Assembly (NCBI GenBank): GCA_017414645.1
Contig: JAFQLL010000091.1
Location: 1 to 40,301, forward strand
Length of the DNA: 40,301 nucleotides
Source of the DNA: Clostridia bacterium
Lineage (GTDB): Bacteria; Bacillota; Clostridia; UMGS1883
Direction of reading: 5' to 3'
Below, one piece after another: positions 31,953 through 39,954 of this stretch (position 1 is its first letter; the number at the start of each line of letters is the position of its first letter). The notes below the pieces were generated by a model, which was given only the letters and a program-made list of their open reading frames with translations, did no database searches and was not told the origin of the DNA. A program made the position numbers and the translations under genes.

Positions 31953-33173
31953 TTATACTCCGTATACATTGTTTTTCAGCTTGTTTATCACAGCTTCGCG
32001 AAGCTCAGGCGGGCTTAACACTTCACATTTGTCTGCAACGGAGGCTGCCCATTCACTTAAGGTGATGAGCCCTCCGTCAATTTTTGCCGTAAAGGTGCCG
32101 TCGTTATTGTCGGTAAGCTTAACGGAGCTTAAAAAGTCTGAAAAATTGTCCATAACCTTTTCAAGCAGGTCATTACTGCAACGCAATGTTGCCACTATGC
32201 CATCAATATGGTTAGGTGCATATTCGCCTATTACTATGCGGTGACGGTCGCTGTGTTTAGGGTCAAAGTGTTTATCGGTGAGGCGCACATTACGGATGCG
32301 GTCAATGCGGAAGCGCATGGTCGTATCGGGAATATTGCTGCTTGTAACAAGGTAATAGGTGTGATTCATGGCAAAAATCCAATAGGGTGCAACAACAAAG
32401 CTTTCCTCCCTGTAGGGAACAAGGTTACCGTTTATGTCAAACTTTGTGTAGTCAAATTCTATTTTGAGATTATTCATGAGTGCGATATCTATCGTATCGA
32501 GAGAAAGGTGAAAGTCCTCCGGAATAAACTTTTTTTCAACTGCAAGGGCAAGGTTTCTGCGTACATCCCAGCTTGTTGCAGAAATCATATTTCTGAGTTT
32601 TTTTATTACAGGCATACAGGTGTTTGTGTCCTTATAGGGGTTAAGGGATAATGAATCTAAAAGTAGCTTTACCTCTGCCATGGAAAAGGCACGGGAATCT
32701 ATTTTGTAGCCAACACCGTTGTCATTGTAGTCGCTGATATCATAACCAACATCCTTGAGGGTTTTAATTGAGGCATACACCGTCCTGCGGTCAATGTGAA
32801 GATCCTGCTTTTCCATGAGTTTTATAATCTGATTTGTTGTAACCGCCTTGTTTTCGTCAGAAAAGGTTTCCAGTATTTTTAAAATGCAAAGGTCATATGC
32901 CTTGCAGGAAAGATGCGAGTGTCCGTTTCTGTGCTTTACAGTAGGAATGGTAATAATGACATTTTCCCCGGAAGGGAGAGGTGCAACAGGGGAGGGAATG
33001 CCTCTTTTTATGTTTTTCCAATGCTGTGGCGAGGGTGTGGGGATATTGTTGTCCTTACATGCCTGTTTTAATTTTTCCAACGGAACATTCTTAAGCTTTG
33101 CATATGTAGATAAAGCGGTTTTCCATAAGTCCTTGTATAAAGCCTCACGGGATATACTAAAACTCTGTGACAT
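31953..33173 (-). CDS. WYL-domain regulator with N-terminal fused helical domain
   Basis: 406 residues from ATG 33173 (behind GAGGTG; a GTG at 33182 overlaps that site and is less likely). Residues about 6-62 (ISREALYKDLWK...NIPTPSPQHWKNIKRG) match a recurrent domain in bacterial mobile or regulatory proteins with the pattern 'xRexLYxxVW...NIPxPxxgyWxk'. Then a winged HTH (about 95-165, with DRRTVYASIKTLKDVGYDI) and a WYL domain (about 235-330, with YYLVTSSN and RFRIDRI), followed by a WCX-like C terminus. WYL proteins bind nucleic-acid ligands and often control defence systems. Likely autoregulated through 33203-33246. Confidence 0.92.
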   Translation of the reverse strand: MSQSFSISREALYKDLWKTALSTYAKLKNVPLEKLKQACKDNNIPTPSPQHWKNIKRGIPSPVAPLPSGENVIITIPTVKHRNGHSHLSCKAYDLCILKILETFSDENKAVTTNQIIKLMEKQDLHIDRRTVYASIKTLKDVGYDISDYNDNGVGYKIDSRAFSMAEVKLLLDSLSLNPYKDTNTCMPVIKKLRNMISATSWDVRRNLALAVEKKFIPEDFHLSLDTIDIALMNNLKIEFDYTKFDINGNLVPYREESFVVAPYWIFAMNHTYYLVTSSNIPDTTMRFRIDRIRNVRLTDKHFDPKHSDRHRIVIGEYAPNHIDGIVATLRCSNDLLEKVMDNFSDFLSSVKLTDNNDGTFTAKIDGGLITLSEWAASVADKCEVLSPPELREAVINKLKNNVYGV

Positions 33174-33191
33174 TTTATTCACCTCAAAATT

Positions 33192-33246
33192 ATTTTATCA
33201 TTCTGTATACAGTTTATCAATAGGGGTGTGCAAAAAAATGTACACC
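33192..33246 (-). promoter_or_regulatory. WYL gene promoter with two operator candidates
   Basis: Minus strand TTGATA (plus 33215-33220), 17 bp, TAAAAT (33192-33197). A perfect palindrome CTGTATACAG (33203-33212) lies between them, and an inverted repeat GGTGTGC-A7T-GTACACC (33225-33246, one asymmetric pair) lies just upstream of the -35. Confidence 0.82.
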
Positions 33247-33309
33247 ATTGCAGGTGGGATGTTTTTGGGACATCCAAGGTGATATTATTAATAAAAAGGA
33301 GGCGATGTT

Positions 33310-33765
33310 ATGAACGAAAGATTTAACAAGCCTGAGTATATGGCAGGCGAATGGAAGAGGCTTTTTTGCGAAGCGTACAGGCTTTCGGTGAAAAAAACCG
33401 ACAAGGTTACAGAAGATATGCGAGTCAGTTATATTGTGAAAAGCTTTGTAAATACCTTGTGGAATACAAAGGAGCTTTTAAAAAGTAAATTTAAAAAGGG
33501 TTACCTGCCTGTTGATTGCATCGGGATAATAAATAACATGCATCTTTTTGCAGCGTGGAATTATGATTGCCCGAAAAAGGTAGAAGCCTGCAGAATAATT
33601 GCAAGAAGGTTTGTTGAAAGAATTGTGTGTAACGAAAAGTATATGTTCTCAGATGAGATAGGCATATTCACCGAAAAAACTGAAACGCCGGTATACTTTT
33701 ACAATATTAAAGATGGCGATATATCGGATGTTTTAACAATGCTTGATGAATTGGAGGAAAACTAA
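33310..33765 (+). CDS. 151-residue protein of unknown function, coupled to WYL gene
   Basis: Start ATG behind AAAAGGAGGCG. Helical, basic, no signal or membrane segment and no family I recognise; notable parts are EWKRLFCEAYRLSVKK, the helical FVNTLWNTKELLKSKF, and NYDCPKKVEACRIIARRFVERIV. It ends 1 bp before the next start and the GGAGG of the WYL gene lies inside it, so the two are translated together. Divergent from the first WYL gene across a 136-bp regulatory spacer. A promoter on this strand is not clear; a GGATGT / ACATCC hairpin (33257-33262, 33270-33275) lies in the leader. Confidence 0.8.
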   Translation: MNERFNKPEYMAGEWKRLFCEAYRLSVKKTDKVTEDMRVSYIVKSFVNTLWNTKELLKSKFKKGYLPVDCIGIINNMHLFAAWNYDCPKKVEACRIIARRFVERIVCNEKYMFSDEIGIFTEKTETPVYFYNIKDGDISDVLTMLDELEEN

Positions 33766-33766
33766 T

Positions 33767-34765
33767 ATGTACACAATACCACCTAAAAAAATGATAGCAA
33801 TTAATATATTGAACATTCTCAGAAAGTATTCGGATATGGACCACCGCCTGACAGGGCAGGAAATTATGGAGTATTTAAAAAAGGATTACTACATGGAGGT
33901 TGACCGAAAAACCGTAAAAAGAAATCTTATGAATTTAACGGAACTGGATTACGGCATTGATTACGAGGAAATTGCACGCACTGATGCAAAGGGCAAGGAA
34001 ACCTCTATCTGCACAAACTGGTACATTCAGCGCGAGTTTGACGACTCTGAGCTACGTTTTTTAATTGACAGCTTGCTTTTTTCAAGGGTGCCCTCAAGTC
34101 ATTGCAGAAAGCTTATTGACAAGCTTAAGGACCTTTCGAATATTTACTTTGAAAAAAAGCTGGGGCACATTTACAGCACCATAACAGGCTCAAGGGAAAA
34201 CAAGGAGCTTTTTTTCACTGTGGACGTGCTTAGTGAGGCTATTGAAAAAAAGAAAAAGGTCAGCTTTGTTTACAATGCTTACGGAACAGACAAAAACATG
34301 CATCCAAGGCGCGAAAAGCCCTACGTTGTGAGCCCCTTGGCAATGACAGCTTTAAACGGAAGGTATTATCTTGTCTGCATGGCGGAAGGGTATGACACTG
34401 TTGTCAATTATCGCATTGACCGCATTACGGGAATAACAATGCTCAACGAGAAGGCTAAAAGCAATGAAAAACTTAACCTTTCCGAATACATGGCAGAAAG
34501 GCCCTACATGTTTGCGGGGAAAAGTGAAAGAATAAGAATGAAAATTGACGAGCGTGTTGTGGACCAGGCTGTTGATTGGTTTGGTGACAAGATAAGATTT
34601 GAAACAGGTGATAACTGCATTATGGCCGAAGTGCAGGCAAACAGCGAGGCGTTTTTTCATTGGGCTCTTCAGTATGGGCTCTGGGTTGAGGTGACAGCTC
34701 CTGCCCAATTAAGAAATAAGATAATTTCGGCAGTTGACAGCATGAAAGAAAAATACTCTGTCTGA
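33767..34765 (+). CDS. WYL-domain transcriptional regulator
   Basis: 332 residues from ATG 33767, which has GGAGG (33753-33757) at 9-nt spacing; the frame upstream lacks a site. N-terminal winged HTH (about 6-75, with HRLTGQEIMEYL and DRKTVKRNLMNLTEL), then the WYL domain (about 155-225: KKVSFVYNAYG, KPYVVSPLAMTALNGRYYLVCM, NYRIDRI), then a WCX-type C-terminal domain ending in AEVQANSEAFFHWALQYGLWVEV. It lacks the N-terminal fusion of the other WYL regulator. Coupled to the 151-residue gene. It might regulate the GH88 gene that follows in the same direction or the divergent WYL operon. Confidence 0.93.
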   Translation: MYTIPPKKMIAINILNILRKYSDMDHRLTGQEIMEYLKKDYYMEVDRKTVKRNLMNLTELDYGIDYEEIARTDAKGKETSICTNWYIQREFDDSELRFLIDSLLFSRVPSSHCRKLIDKLKDLSNIYFEKKLGHIYSTITGSRENKELFFTVDVLSEAIEKKKKVSFVYNAYGTDKNMHPRREKPYVVSPLAMTALNGRYYLVCMAEGYDTVVNYRIDRITGITMLNEKAKSNEKLNLSEYMAERPYMFAGKSERIRMKIDERVVDQAVDWFGDKIRFETGDNCIMAEVQANSEAFFHWALQYGLWVEVTAPAQLRNKIISAVDSMKEKYSV

Positions 34766-34767
34766 CA

Positions 34768-34830
34768 GTGCAAAACGGGACGTTTGTCATGCACACAGGG
34801 ATTGATTTGTTGTTAAAAAAGGTATAGAAT
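34768..34830 (+). promoter_or_regulatory. GH88 gene promoter and upstream inverted repeats
   Basis: TTGATT (34802-34807), 17 bp, TAGAAT (34825-34830). Upstream, GTGCA (34768-34772) and TGCAC (34790-34794) enclose AAACG-GGA-CGTTT (34773-34785). The half-site GTGCAAAA is shared with the two WYL-type operators. Confidence 0.7.
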
Positions 34831-34849
34831 TACCCGTGAGGTGATTATT

Positions 34850-35953
34850 ATGAAGGATATTAAAGCAATTTTTGACAAGCTTGATGAAAAGCTGGAGGCT
34901 GTTGCAAAAAGAAACCACGATAAGATCCCCTATACAACAGTTGATGGCGTGTATGACAATAAATACGAAACAGATGTGTGCTGGTGGACCAACGGCTTTT
35001 ACCCCGGACTTATGTGGGTTATGTATAACGCCACAAAAAAGGAATGCTACAAGGAAGCGGCGCGCTGTGCCCAGAACCTTTTAAGGGAGGCCTTTAAACA
35101 TCGTGACGGTCTTCATCACGATGTTGGCTTCATGTGGTATCTTTCCGAGGGCAGCGACTACATTTTAACAGGCTCGAAATCTGCCCGCGACACGGCGCTC
35201 TACGCTGCTGATATGCTTGCGGCAAGGTTTAACCTTAAAGGCGGCTTTATCCGCGCCTGGAACGAGGAAGGCGGCTTAAAACGCGACACCTGGACCATTA
35301 TTGATTGCATGATGAATATTCCGCTTCTCTATTGGGCAAGTAAAGAAATTGACGATGAGCGCTATGCACTTATTGCGAAAGCGCATGCTGACATGGCAAT
35401 GCGCGACCATGTGCGTGAGGATGGCAGCACAAACCACATTTGCATTCACGATAACATAGACAGAAGCCTGTCGGGAACACTGGGCGGACAAGGCTTGAAG
35501 GAAGGCTCCTGCTGGTCAAGAGGAAACTCCTGGGCAGTTTACGGCTTTATACAAAGCTACATGCATACAAAGGAAAAAAAGTACCTCGATACAGCAGTAA
35601 AGTGCGCAGATTATTTTATTGACAAGGTTGAAAAAACCAACTGGATTGCAAATAGCGACTTTGACCAGAGCGACGAATACTGGATTATCGATACCTCAGC
35701 AGGTGCTATTGCAGCCTGTGGCATGGTGGAAATTGCCAAGGCAACAGGCAACGAAAAGTATCGTGAGGCTGCCATAAATATAATAAAGGCAACTGCAGAA
35801 AAGTACTGCGACTGGGAAATTGAGCGCGATGGTGTTGTTATGTACGGCAGCGAAGCATATAATACAAAGAGCATACATAAGCACCTTATATATGCTGACT
35901 ACTATTTTGCTGAATGTGTAGCGCTTTTGCTTGGTAATTCCAGGACGAATTAA
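34850..35953 (+). CDS. Glycoside hydrolase family 88, unsaturated glucuronyl hydrolase
   Basis: 367 residues, (alpha/alpha)6-barrel enzyme that removes the 4,5-unsaturated uronic acid left by polysaccharide lyases, using water addition to the enol ether. Visible: W-W-TNGFYPGLMW, HHDVGFMW (first catalytic Asp), RDTWTIIDCMMNIPLL (second Asp), EGSCWSRGNSWAVYGF and IDTSAGAIAACGM. There is no signal peptide, so it works on imported disaccharides in the cytoplasm. Start is ATG 34850 with GAGGTG at 6-nt spacing. Combined with the BNR-4 protein it suggests use of uronic-acid-containing glycans such as glycosaminoglycans, pectin fragments or ulvan. Confidence 0.95.
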   Translation: MKDIKAIFDKLDEKLEAVAKRNHDKIPYTTVDGVYDNKYETDVCWWTNGFYPGLMWVMYNATKKECYKEAARCAQNLLREAFKHRDGLHHDVGFMWYLSEGSDYILTGSKSARDTALYAADMLAARFNLKGGFIRAWNEEGGLKRDTWTIIDCMMNIPLLYWASKEIDDERYALIAKAHADMAMRDHVREDGSTNHICIHDNIDRSLSGTLGGQGLKEGSCWSRGNSWAVYGFIQSYMHTKEKKYLDTAVKCADYFIDKVEKTNWIANSDFDQSDEYWIIDTSAGAIAACGMVEIAKATGNEKYREAAINIIKATAEKYCDWEIERDGVVMYGSEAYNTKSIHKHLIYADYYFAECVALLLGNSRTN

Positions 35954-35975
35954 TCCAATATTAACATTATACAGG

Positions 35976-36018
35976 TTGACACCCCCTTATTTAATTGATA
36001 AAATTAAATAAGGGGGTG
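35976..36018 (+). promoter_or_regulatory. Promoter inside a perfect 17-bp inverted repeat that includes the SD
   Basis: TTGACA (35976-35981), 17 bp, TAAAAT (35999-36004). Arms of 17 bp (35980-35996 and 36002-36018, CACCCCC... and its complement ...GGGGGTG) with a 5-nt spacer run from the -35 through the ribosome site AAGGGGGTG. Confidence 0.92.
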
Positions 36019-36024
36019 CTTTAT

Positions 36025-37479
36025 ATGAAAAAGCTTTTAAGCGTAATGCTTGTTTTTGCTATAGTGTTTGCATCTATGTCTGTTGCAGCAGAGGAGTTTA
36101 ATAATGAAGAGGATTTCTCATTCGATGCTTATGATTCCTTCGAGGTTATTGCATCGGAAGAAGCAGTTTTAATGGAAATTGATGTTGATGTTAAGGAAGC
36201 CCTGGAAGAAAAGCTTACCTCGGCATGGGACAGCCTTGCTGCAGAAGTTCAGCTTTATCCTGATGTGAAAATTCACCGAAACGATATTGTGTCATACTTT
36301 TCAACAATTTTCTTTGAAAACCCACAGTATTACTACGTTGTGCGAAAGTTTTCTGCAACGACGAATAGTGCCGGCTATATCGGAAAGCTGTATAATTTAG
36401 TGTATTCTGTGGACGATATGGAGAGTGTTAACAAAACCCGAGAGAAGATTGATGGAGCAGTTAAAGAAATTCTTTTCAATATAAGTTGCGATATGACAGA
36501 CTTTGAAAAGGTTATGACTGTGCATGACTACATGGTAAATAACTACATTTATGACATATCCGATGCAGATCAGACATATCTTATTCTGCTCGACAAGGTG
36601 GGTGTCTGCGCAGCCTATGCAGAAGCTTTCCAGCACGTTATGAATGTTATAGGAATTGAAAGTACCATTGTAAAGTCTGACTCTATGGGGCACATGTGGA
36701 ACATGGTAAAAATAGATGGAAGATGGTATCATGCTGATGTTACCTGGGATGACCCCGACCAGATGGGAAGGATAAGCCATCAGCATATGTTCTTGAGTCA
36801 GAATGCCATTGAAGATTTGGGCCATTATGGTATTGATGCACCATATAACGCAATATCTACAGTTTATAACAATGCCGAATGGCACGATGACATGAGCGCT
36901 ATGGTAACAGCTGAAGGTGTTATGTATCGTGTTGAAGGTAACAATCTTATCGACGAAACCGGCAACACAATATACGAAAAGCTGGACGGCGGCGATGGTT
37001 TTTGGGCTACCACGCAAACAACCGGTGTTAAAGATGAAATATTTGCAAGCTTGTGTGAAATAAACGGAGTGCTGTACTTTAACACCGACACAGGTATTTA
37101 TTCGTATAATCCCAAAACACGGGAAACGGCAACCGTGTTGGAAGAATACGGAATTTTTGGCTTGTATTCCGACAAGAACATGATCTATTACAGTACATAT
37201 GATTTTGAAGAGCAAGCCTTTGTAAAAAAGGGCGAATTAAAGGTTTGCGGAAGCTTTGTTAAAGAGTCTTATTATGAAGATGGAAAGGCTGTTGTAAAGC
37301 TTTATAACGATAATGACTCTCCCATCTGGGCAATAAGCGAGGGTGAGGGCTATAAAATATGTAAGGTAGAGGCTAAGAGCGTTGACATAATAGAATTTGA
37401 AAACGGCAACAGCCAGACAATTTATGTATGGACCCAGGGCTTACAGCCTGTGGTTGAAGCCTTTATGGTAAGTGAATAA
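36025..37479 (+). CDS. Secreted transglutaminase-like cysteine protein
   Basis: 484 residues from ATG 36025. Signal peptide 1-22 (KKLLSVMLVF...VAAEE). A transglutaminase/protease-like domain (about 95-255) has the catalytic triad C195 (KVGVCAAYAEAF), H223 (MGHMWNMV) and D238 (WYHADVTWDDP). This superfamily covers cross-linking enzymes, amidases and peptidases acting on wall or surface proteins. The C-terminal 200 residues are beta-rich with repeated 'GVLYFNTDTGIYSYN', 'NMIYYSTY' and 'SPIWAIS' strands, like a small propeller of the kind found in clostridial secreted proteins. Substrate unknown. Expression is tied to the inverted repeat at 35980-36018. Confidence 0.9.
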   Translation: MKKLLSVMLVFAIVFASMSVAAEEFNNEEDFSFDAYDSFEVIASEEAVLMEIDVDVKEALEEKLTSAWDSLAAEVQLYPDVKIHRNDIVSYFSTIFFENPQYYYVVRKFSATTNSAGYIGKLYNLVYSVDDMESVNKTREKIDGAVKEILFNISCDMTDFEKVMTVHDYMVNNYIYDISDADQTYLILLDKVGVCAAYAEAFQHVMNVIGIESTIVKSDSMGHMWNMVKIDGRWYHADVTWDDPDQMGRISHQHMFLSQNAIEDLGHYGIDAPYNAISTVYNNAEWHDDMSAMVTAEGVMYRVEGNNLIDETGNTIYEKLDGGDGFWATTQTTGVKDEIFASLCEINGVLYFNTDTGIYSYNPKTRETATVLEEYGIFGLYSDKNMIYYSTYDFEEQAFVKKGELKVCGSFVKESYYEDGKAVVKLYNDNDSPIWAISEGEGYKICKVEAKSVDIIEFENGNSQTIYVWTQGLQPVVEAFMVSE

Positions 37480-37484
37480 AAAAG

Positions 37485-37514
37485 AAAACCGCTGATTTTA
37501 AATCAGCGGTTTTT
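37485..37514. terminator. Bidirectional terminator between convergent genes
   Basis: A stem AAAACCGCTGAT / ATCAGCGGTTTT with a short T/A loop and A and T runs on the two sides. Serves the transglutaminase-like gene and pheT. Confidence 0.94.
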
Positions 37515-37525
37515 GTGTGTGGAAA

Positions 37526-39886
37526 TTACTTTTTCATGGGAATGCCCTGAGCTTCAAGGGTAGCAATAATAGAGTCAACAACCTCCATTACTTCGTCCTT
37601 TGTAAGTGTTCTTTCGCTATGAGAGAACAGAATTCTTACAGTAATGGACTTGCCCGATTCGTCAACGTATGTGTCAAGAAGCTTGACAGACTTGATAAGA
37701 GGGCAGTTTGCTTCGCTAATAGCATTACCGATAGGTGCATACTTGTCAGAAACAAATGTAACGTCAATTTCCATTTCGGGGTACTTGGAGGGCTCAGCGT
37801 ACTTGATGGAGTTATTTTCTTCATTTGAGAATGCCTTAACGTCAATCTCTGCAAATACGATAGCTGCCTTCTTGTCGATCTTCTTGGAAATAACGGGGTG
37901 AACAACACCTATTGTACCAAGCTTGGTGCCGTTAAGGCAGATAGCGTTAAGGTTTCTGGGGTGTTCATAGCTGTGTGCAGCTTCAATCTTTTCAAATGTG
38001 AGGGAAGCATGACGCAAATCGTCTGTAACAACAGCTAAAATGTCACGAAGATAAATGTATAATTCTTCTACGCTCTTTGTTTTGTCAAAGAGGGTGATGC
38101 AAAGCTTCTTTTCTTCGTTGCAAAGACCATCTTCCTTTAAACCGTTTACAACTCTGCCCACTTCAAACACACCAAAGGAGGGAGAGTAGGAAGTGTTAGC
38201 CTTTACCTGGCAAAGCTGTGTGGGAACGATAGACTTACGGATTGTTTCAATGTTGGGGTTTGTTGCGTTAACAAGCTTAATGTTGTCTTCAATTTCGATG
38301 CCCAAATCCTTATATTCATCGTAGTATGCCCATACGTAAGAGTGGAGCTCATGGAGAGAAAATCTCTTAACCAAAATGTCCTTAATCTTTTCTTCCATTG
38401 TTTTTTCTTCTGCGGCGCGAACAGGGTACAGCGGAACAGATGCTGTGTTTATATCGAAGTTATCGTAGCCGTAAATACGTGTGATTTCTTCAATAATGTC
38501 GGCCTTCATGGTAACGTCCTTTGTGGCTCTCCAGGAAGGAACTGTTACATTGAACTTATCGCCCTCTGTTTCAACTGTGAAGCCAAGAGCACGAAGGGTT
38601 TTAACAATTGTTTCGTCAGAAATTTCAATACCTGTGTAGCGGTCAACAAACTTCTTGTCAAATGTGAGGTTACGTGTGGGGTAGGAGTAAGCAATTTCAT
38701 CTGTAAGAGAAGAAACAACCTCTACGCCGCTGTCGATATCTGTCAAAAGCTTTACAAAGCGTGCAATAGCAGGCACAGTGAGTGCAGGGTCAAGGCACTT
38801 TTCGTAACGCTGAGAAGCATCTGTACGGTGAGCAAGGCGAACTGTGCTCTTACGGATACTAACTGCATCAAAGGTTGCCGATTCAAGTGTGAGACGTGTT
38901 GTGTCTTCAACAATTTCGCTGTCCAGGCCGCCCATAATACCTGCAATGGCAACGGGTGTGTTGTCGTTACAAATCATAAGTGTGTTTTCGTCGCAGTTGC
39001 GGTCAACACCGTCAAGTGTGCGGAAAACATGAGGTGCGGGGAATCTCTTTATGCGGAGCTTTTCAACCTTTCTTGAGTCAAATGCATGCATGGGCTGACC
39101 CATTTCAAGCATAAGGTAGTTTGTTAAGTCAGCAAGAAGGTTTATGGAACGCATGCCGCAGTAGAAAAGACGGATACGCATGTTAACGGGGCTTACATTC
39201 TTTGTAATGTTTTCAACCTGTAAGCAGGAGTAACGCTGACAAAGAGGGTCTTCAATCTTCATATCAATTTTGGGAAGATTGTCGTACTTGGAAAGGTCAA
39301 CAGAATCGAGAGGTTTTAATTCTCTGCCTGCAATTGCCGCAAATTCGCGGGCAATACCGTAGTGGCCCCAAAGGTCAGGACGGTTTGTAAGAGACTTATT
39401 ATCAACCTCGAAGATAATGTCGTCAACCTCGTAAGCATCCTTAATAAGTGTGCCGTTAGGAAGGTCGTCGGTAATGTCCATAATTCCGTCGTTGTTGTCA
39501 GAAATACCTATTTCCTTTTCAGAGCAGCACATACCGTAAGAGGTGTAGCCTGCCAAGGGACGGGGCGCAATTGTTATTTCGCCAATGCGTGCACCAACGG
39601 GCGCAAAGGCTGTTTTCATACCAACACGAACATTGGGCGCACCGCAAACAACGTCGGTTAATTCGCCGTTACCTGCATCAACCTTAAGAAGGTGAAGCTT
39701 CTTGGAATCGGGATGGTCGTTTACTTCCTTAATTTCTGCAACAACAATACCGTCGATATCGCTGCCTTTAAAGAAAATCTCGTTTTCAACTTCGGCAGTT
39801 GAAAGAGAAAACTGGCTTATTAATTTTAATTTGTCCAGACCTGTGAAATCCACAAAGTCGGAAATCCAATTCATAGATAAAAACAT
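37526..39886 (-). CDS. pheT: Phenylalanyl-tRNA synthetase beta subunit
   Basis: Forms the alpha2-beta2 PheRS with PheS. 786 residues from ATG 39886 (AAGGA at about 9 nt; the TTG nine bases upstream is too close to the site). Parts in order: N-terminal helix with MNWISDFVD, tRNA-binding EMAP-like domain (about 40-150, with VVAEIKEVNDHPDSKKLHLLKVD), B3/B4 domain (substrate editing), B5 domain, catalytic-like core (EEKIKDILVKRFSLHELHSYVW) and C-terminal FDX-ACB anticodon-binding domain (SKYPEMEIDVTFV...VRILFSHSERTLT). Downstream of pheS in one operon. Confidence 0.97.
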   Translation of the reverse strand: MFLSMNWISDFVDFTGLDKLKLISQFSLSTAEVENEIFFKGSDIDGIVVAEIKEVNDHPDSKKLHLLKVDAGNGELTDVVCGAPNVRVGMKTAFAPVGARIGEITIAPRPLAGYTSYGMCCSEKEIGISDNNDGIMDITDDLPNGTLIKDAYEVDDIIFEVDNKSLTNRPDLWGHYGIAREFAAIAGRELKPLDSVDLSKYDNLPKIDMKIEDPLCQRYSCLQVENITKNVSPVNMRIRLFYCGMRSINLLADLTNYLMLEMGQPMHAFDSRKVEKLRIKRFPAPHVFRTLDGVDRNCDENTLMICNDNTPVAIAGIMGGLDSEIVEDTTRLTLESATFDAVSIRKSTVRLAHRTDASQRYEKCLDPALTVPAIARFVKLLTDIDSGVEVVSSLTDEIAYSYPTRNLTFDKKFVDRYTGIEISDETIVKTLRALGFTVETEGDKFNVTVPSWRATKDVTMKADIIEEITRIYGYDNFDINTASVPLYPVRAAEEKTMEEKIKDILVKRFSLHELHSYVWAYYDEYKDLGIEIEDNIKLVNATNPNIETIRKSIVPTQLCQVKANTSYSPSFGVFEVGRVVNGLKEDGLCNEEKKLCITLFDKTKSVEELYIYLRDILAVVTDDLRHASLTFEKIEAAHSYEHPRNLNAICLNGTKLGTIGVVHPVISKKIDKKAAIVFAEIDVKAFSNEENNSIKYAEPSKYPEMEIDVTFVSDKYAPIGNAISEANCPLIKSVKLLDTYVDESGKSITVRILFSHSERTLTKDEVMEVVDSIIATLEAQGIPMKK

Positions 39887-39926
39887 AGTTATCAATCCTT
39901 TTTGTAAGATGTGGGGAATTTTACAC

Positions 39927-39949
39927 GGACCGTCGGGGACGCCGGTCCC
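39927..39949. repeat. REP-like GC-rich palindrome between pheS and pheT
   Basis: GGACCG (39927-39932) pairs with CGGTCC (39943-39948), or alternatively GGGAC (39936-39940) with GTCCC (39945-39949). GC content is far above the surroundings, and the layout resembles short GC-rich intergenic palindromes dispersed in many clostridial genomes. Confidence 0.6.
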
Positions 39950-39954
39950 TACGA

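Noticed and set aside
36397..37215. 272-codon open frame antisense to the transglutaminase-like gene
   Set aside because: Shadow frame: Cys/His/Ile-rich, no ribosome site, while the sense strand carries a clear catalytic triad and signal peptide.
38342..39076. 244-codon open frame antisense to pheT
   Set aside because: Shadow of a certain housekeeping gene; abnormally Cys- and Asn-rich composition.
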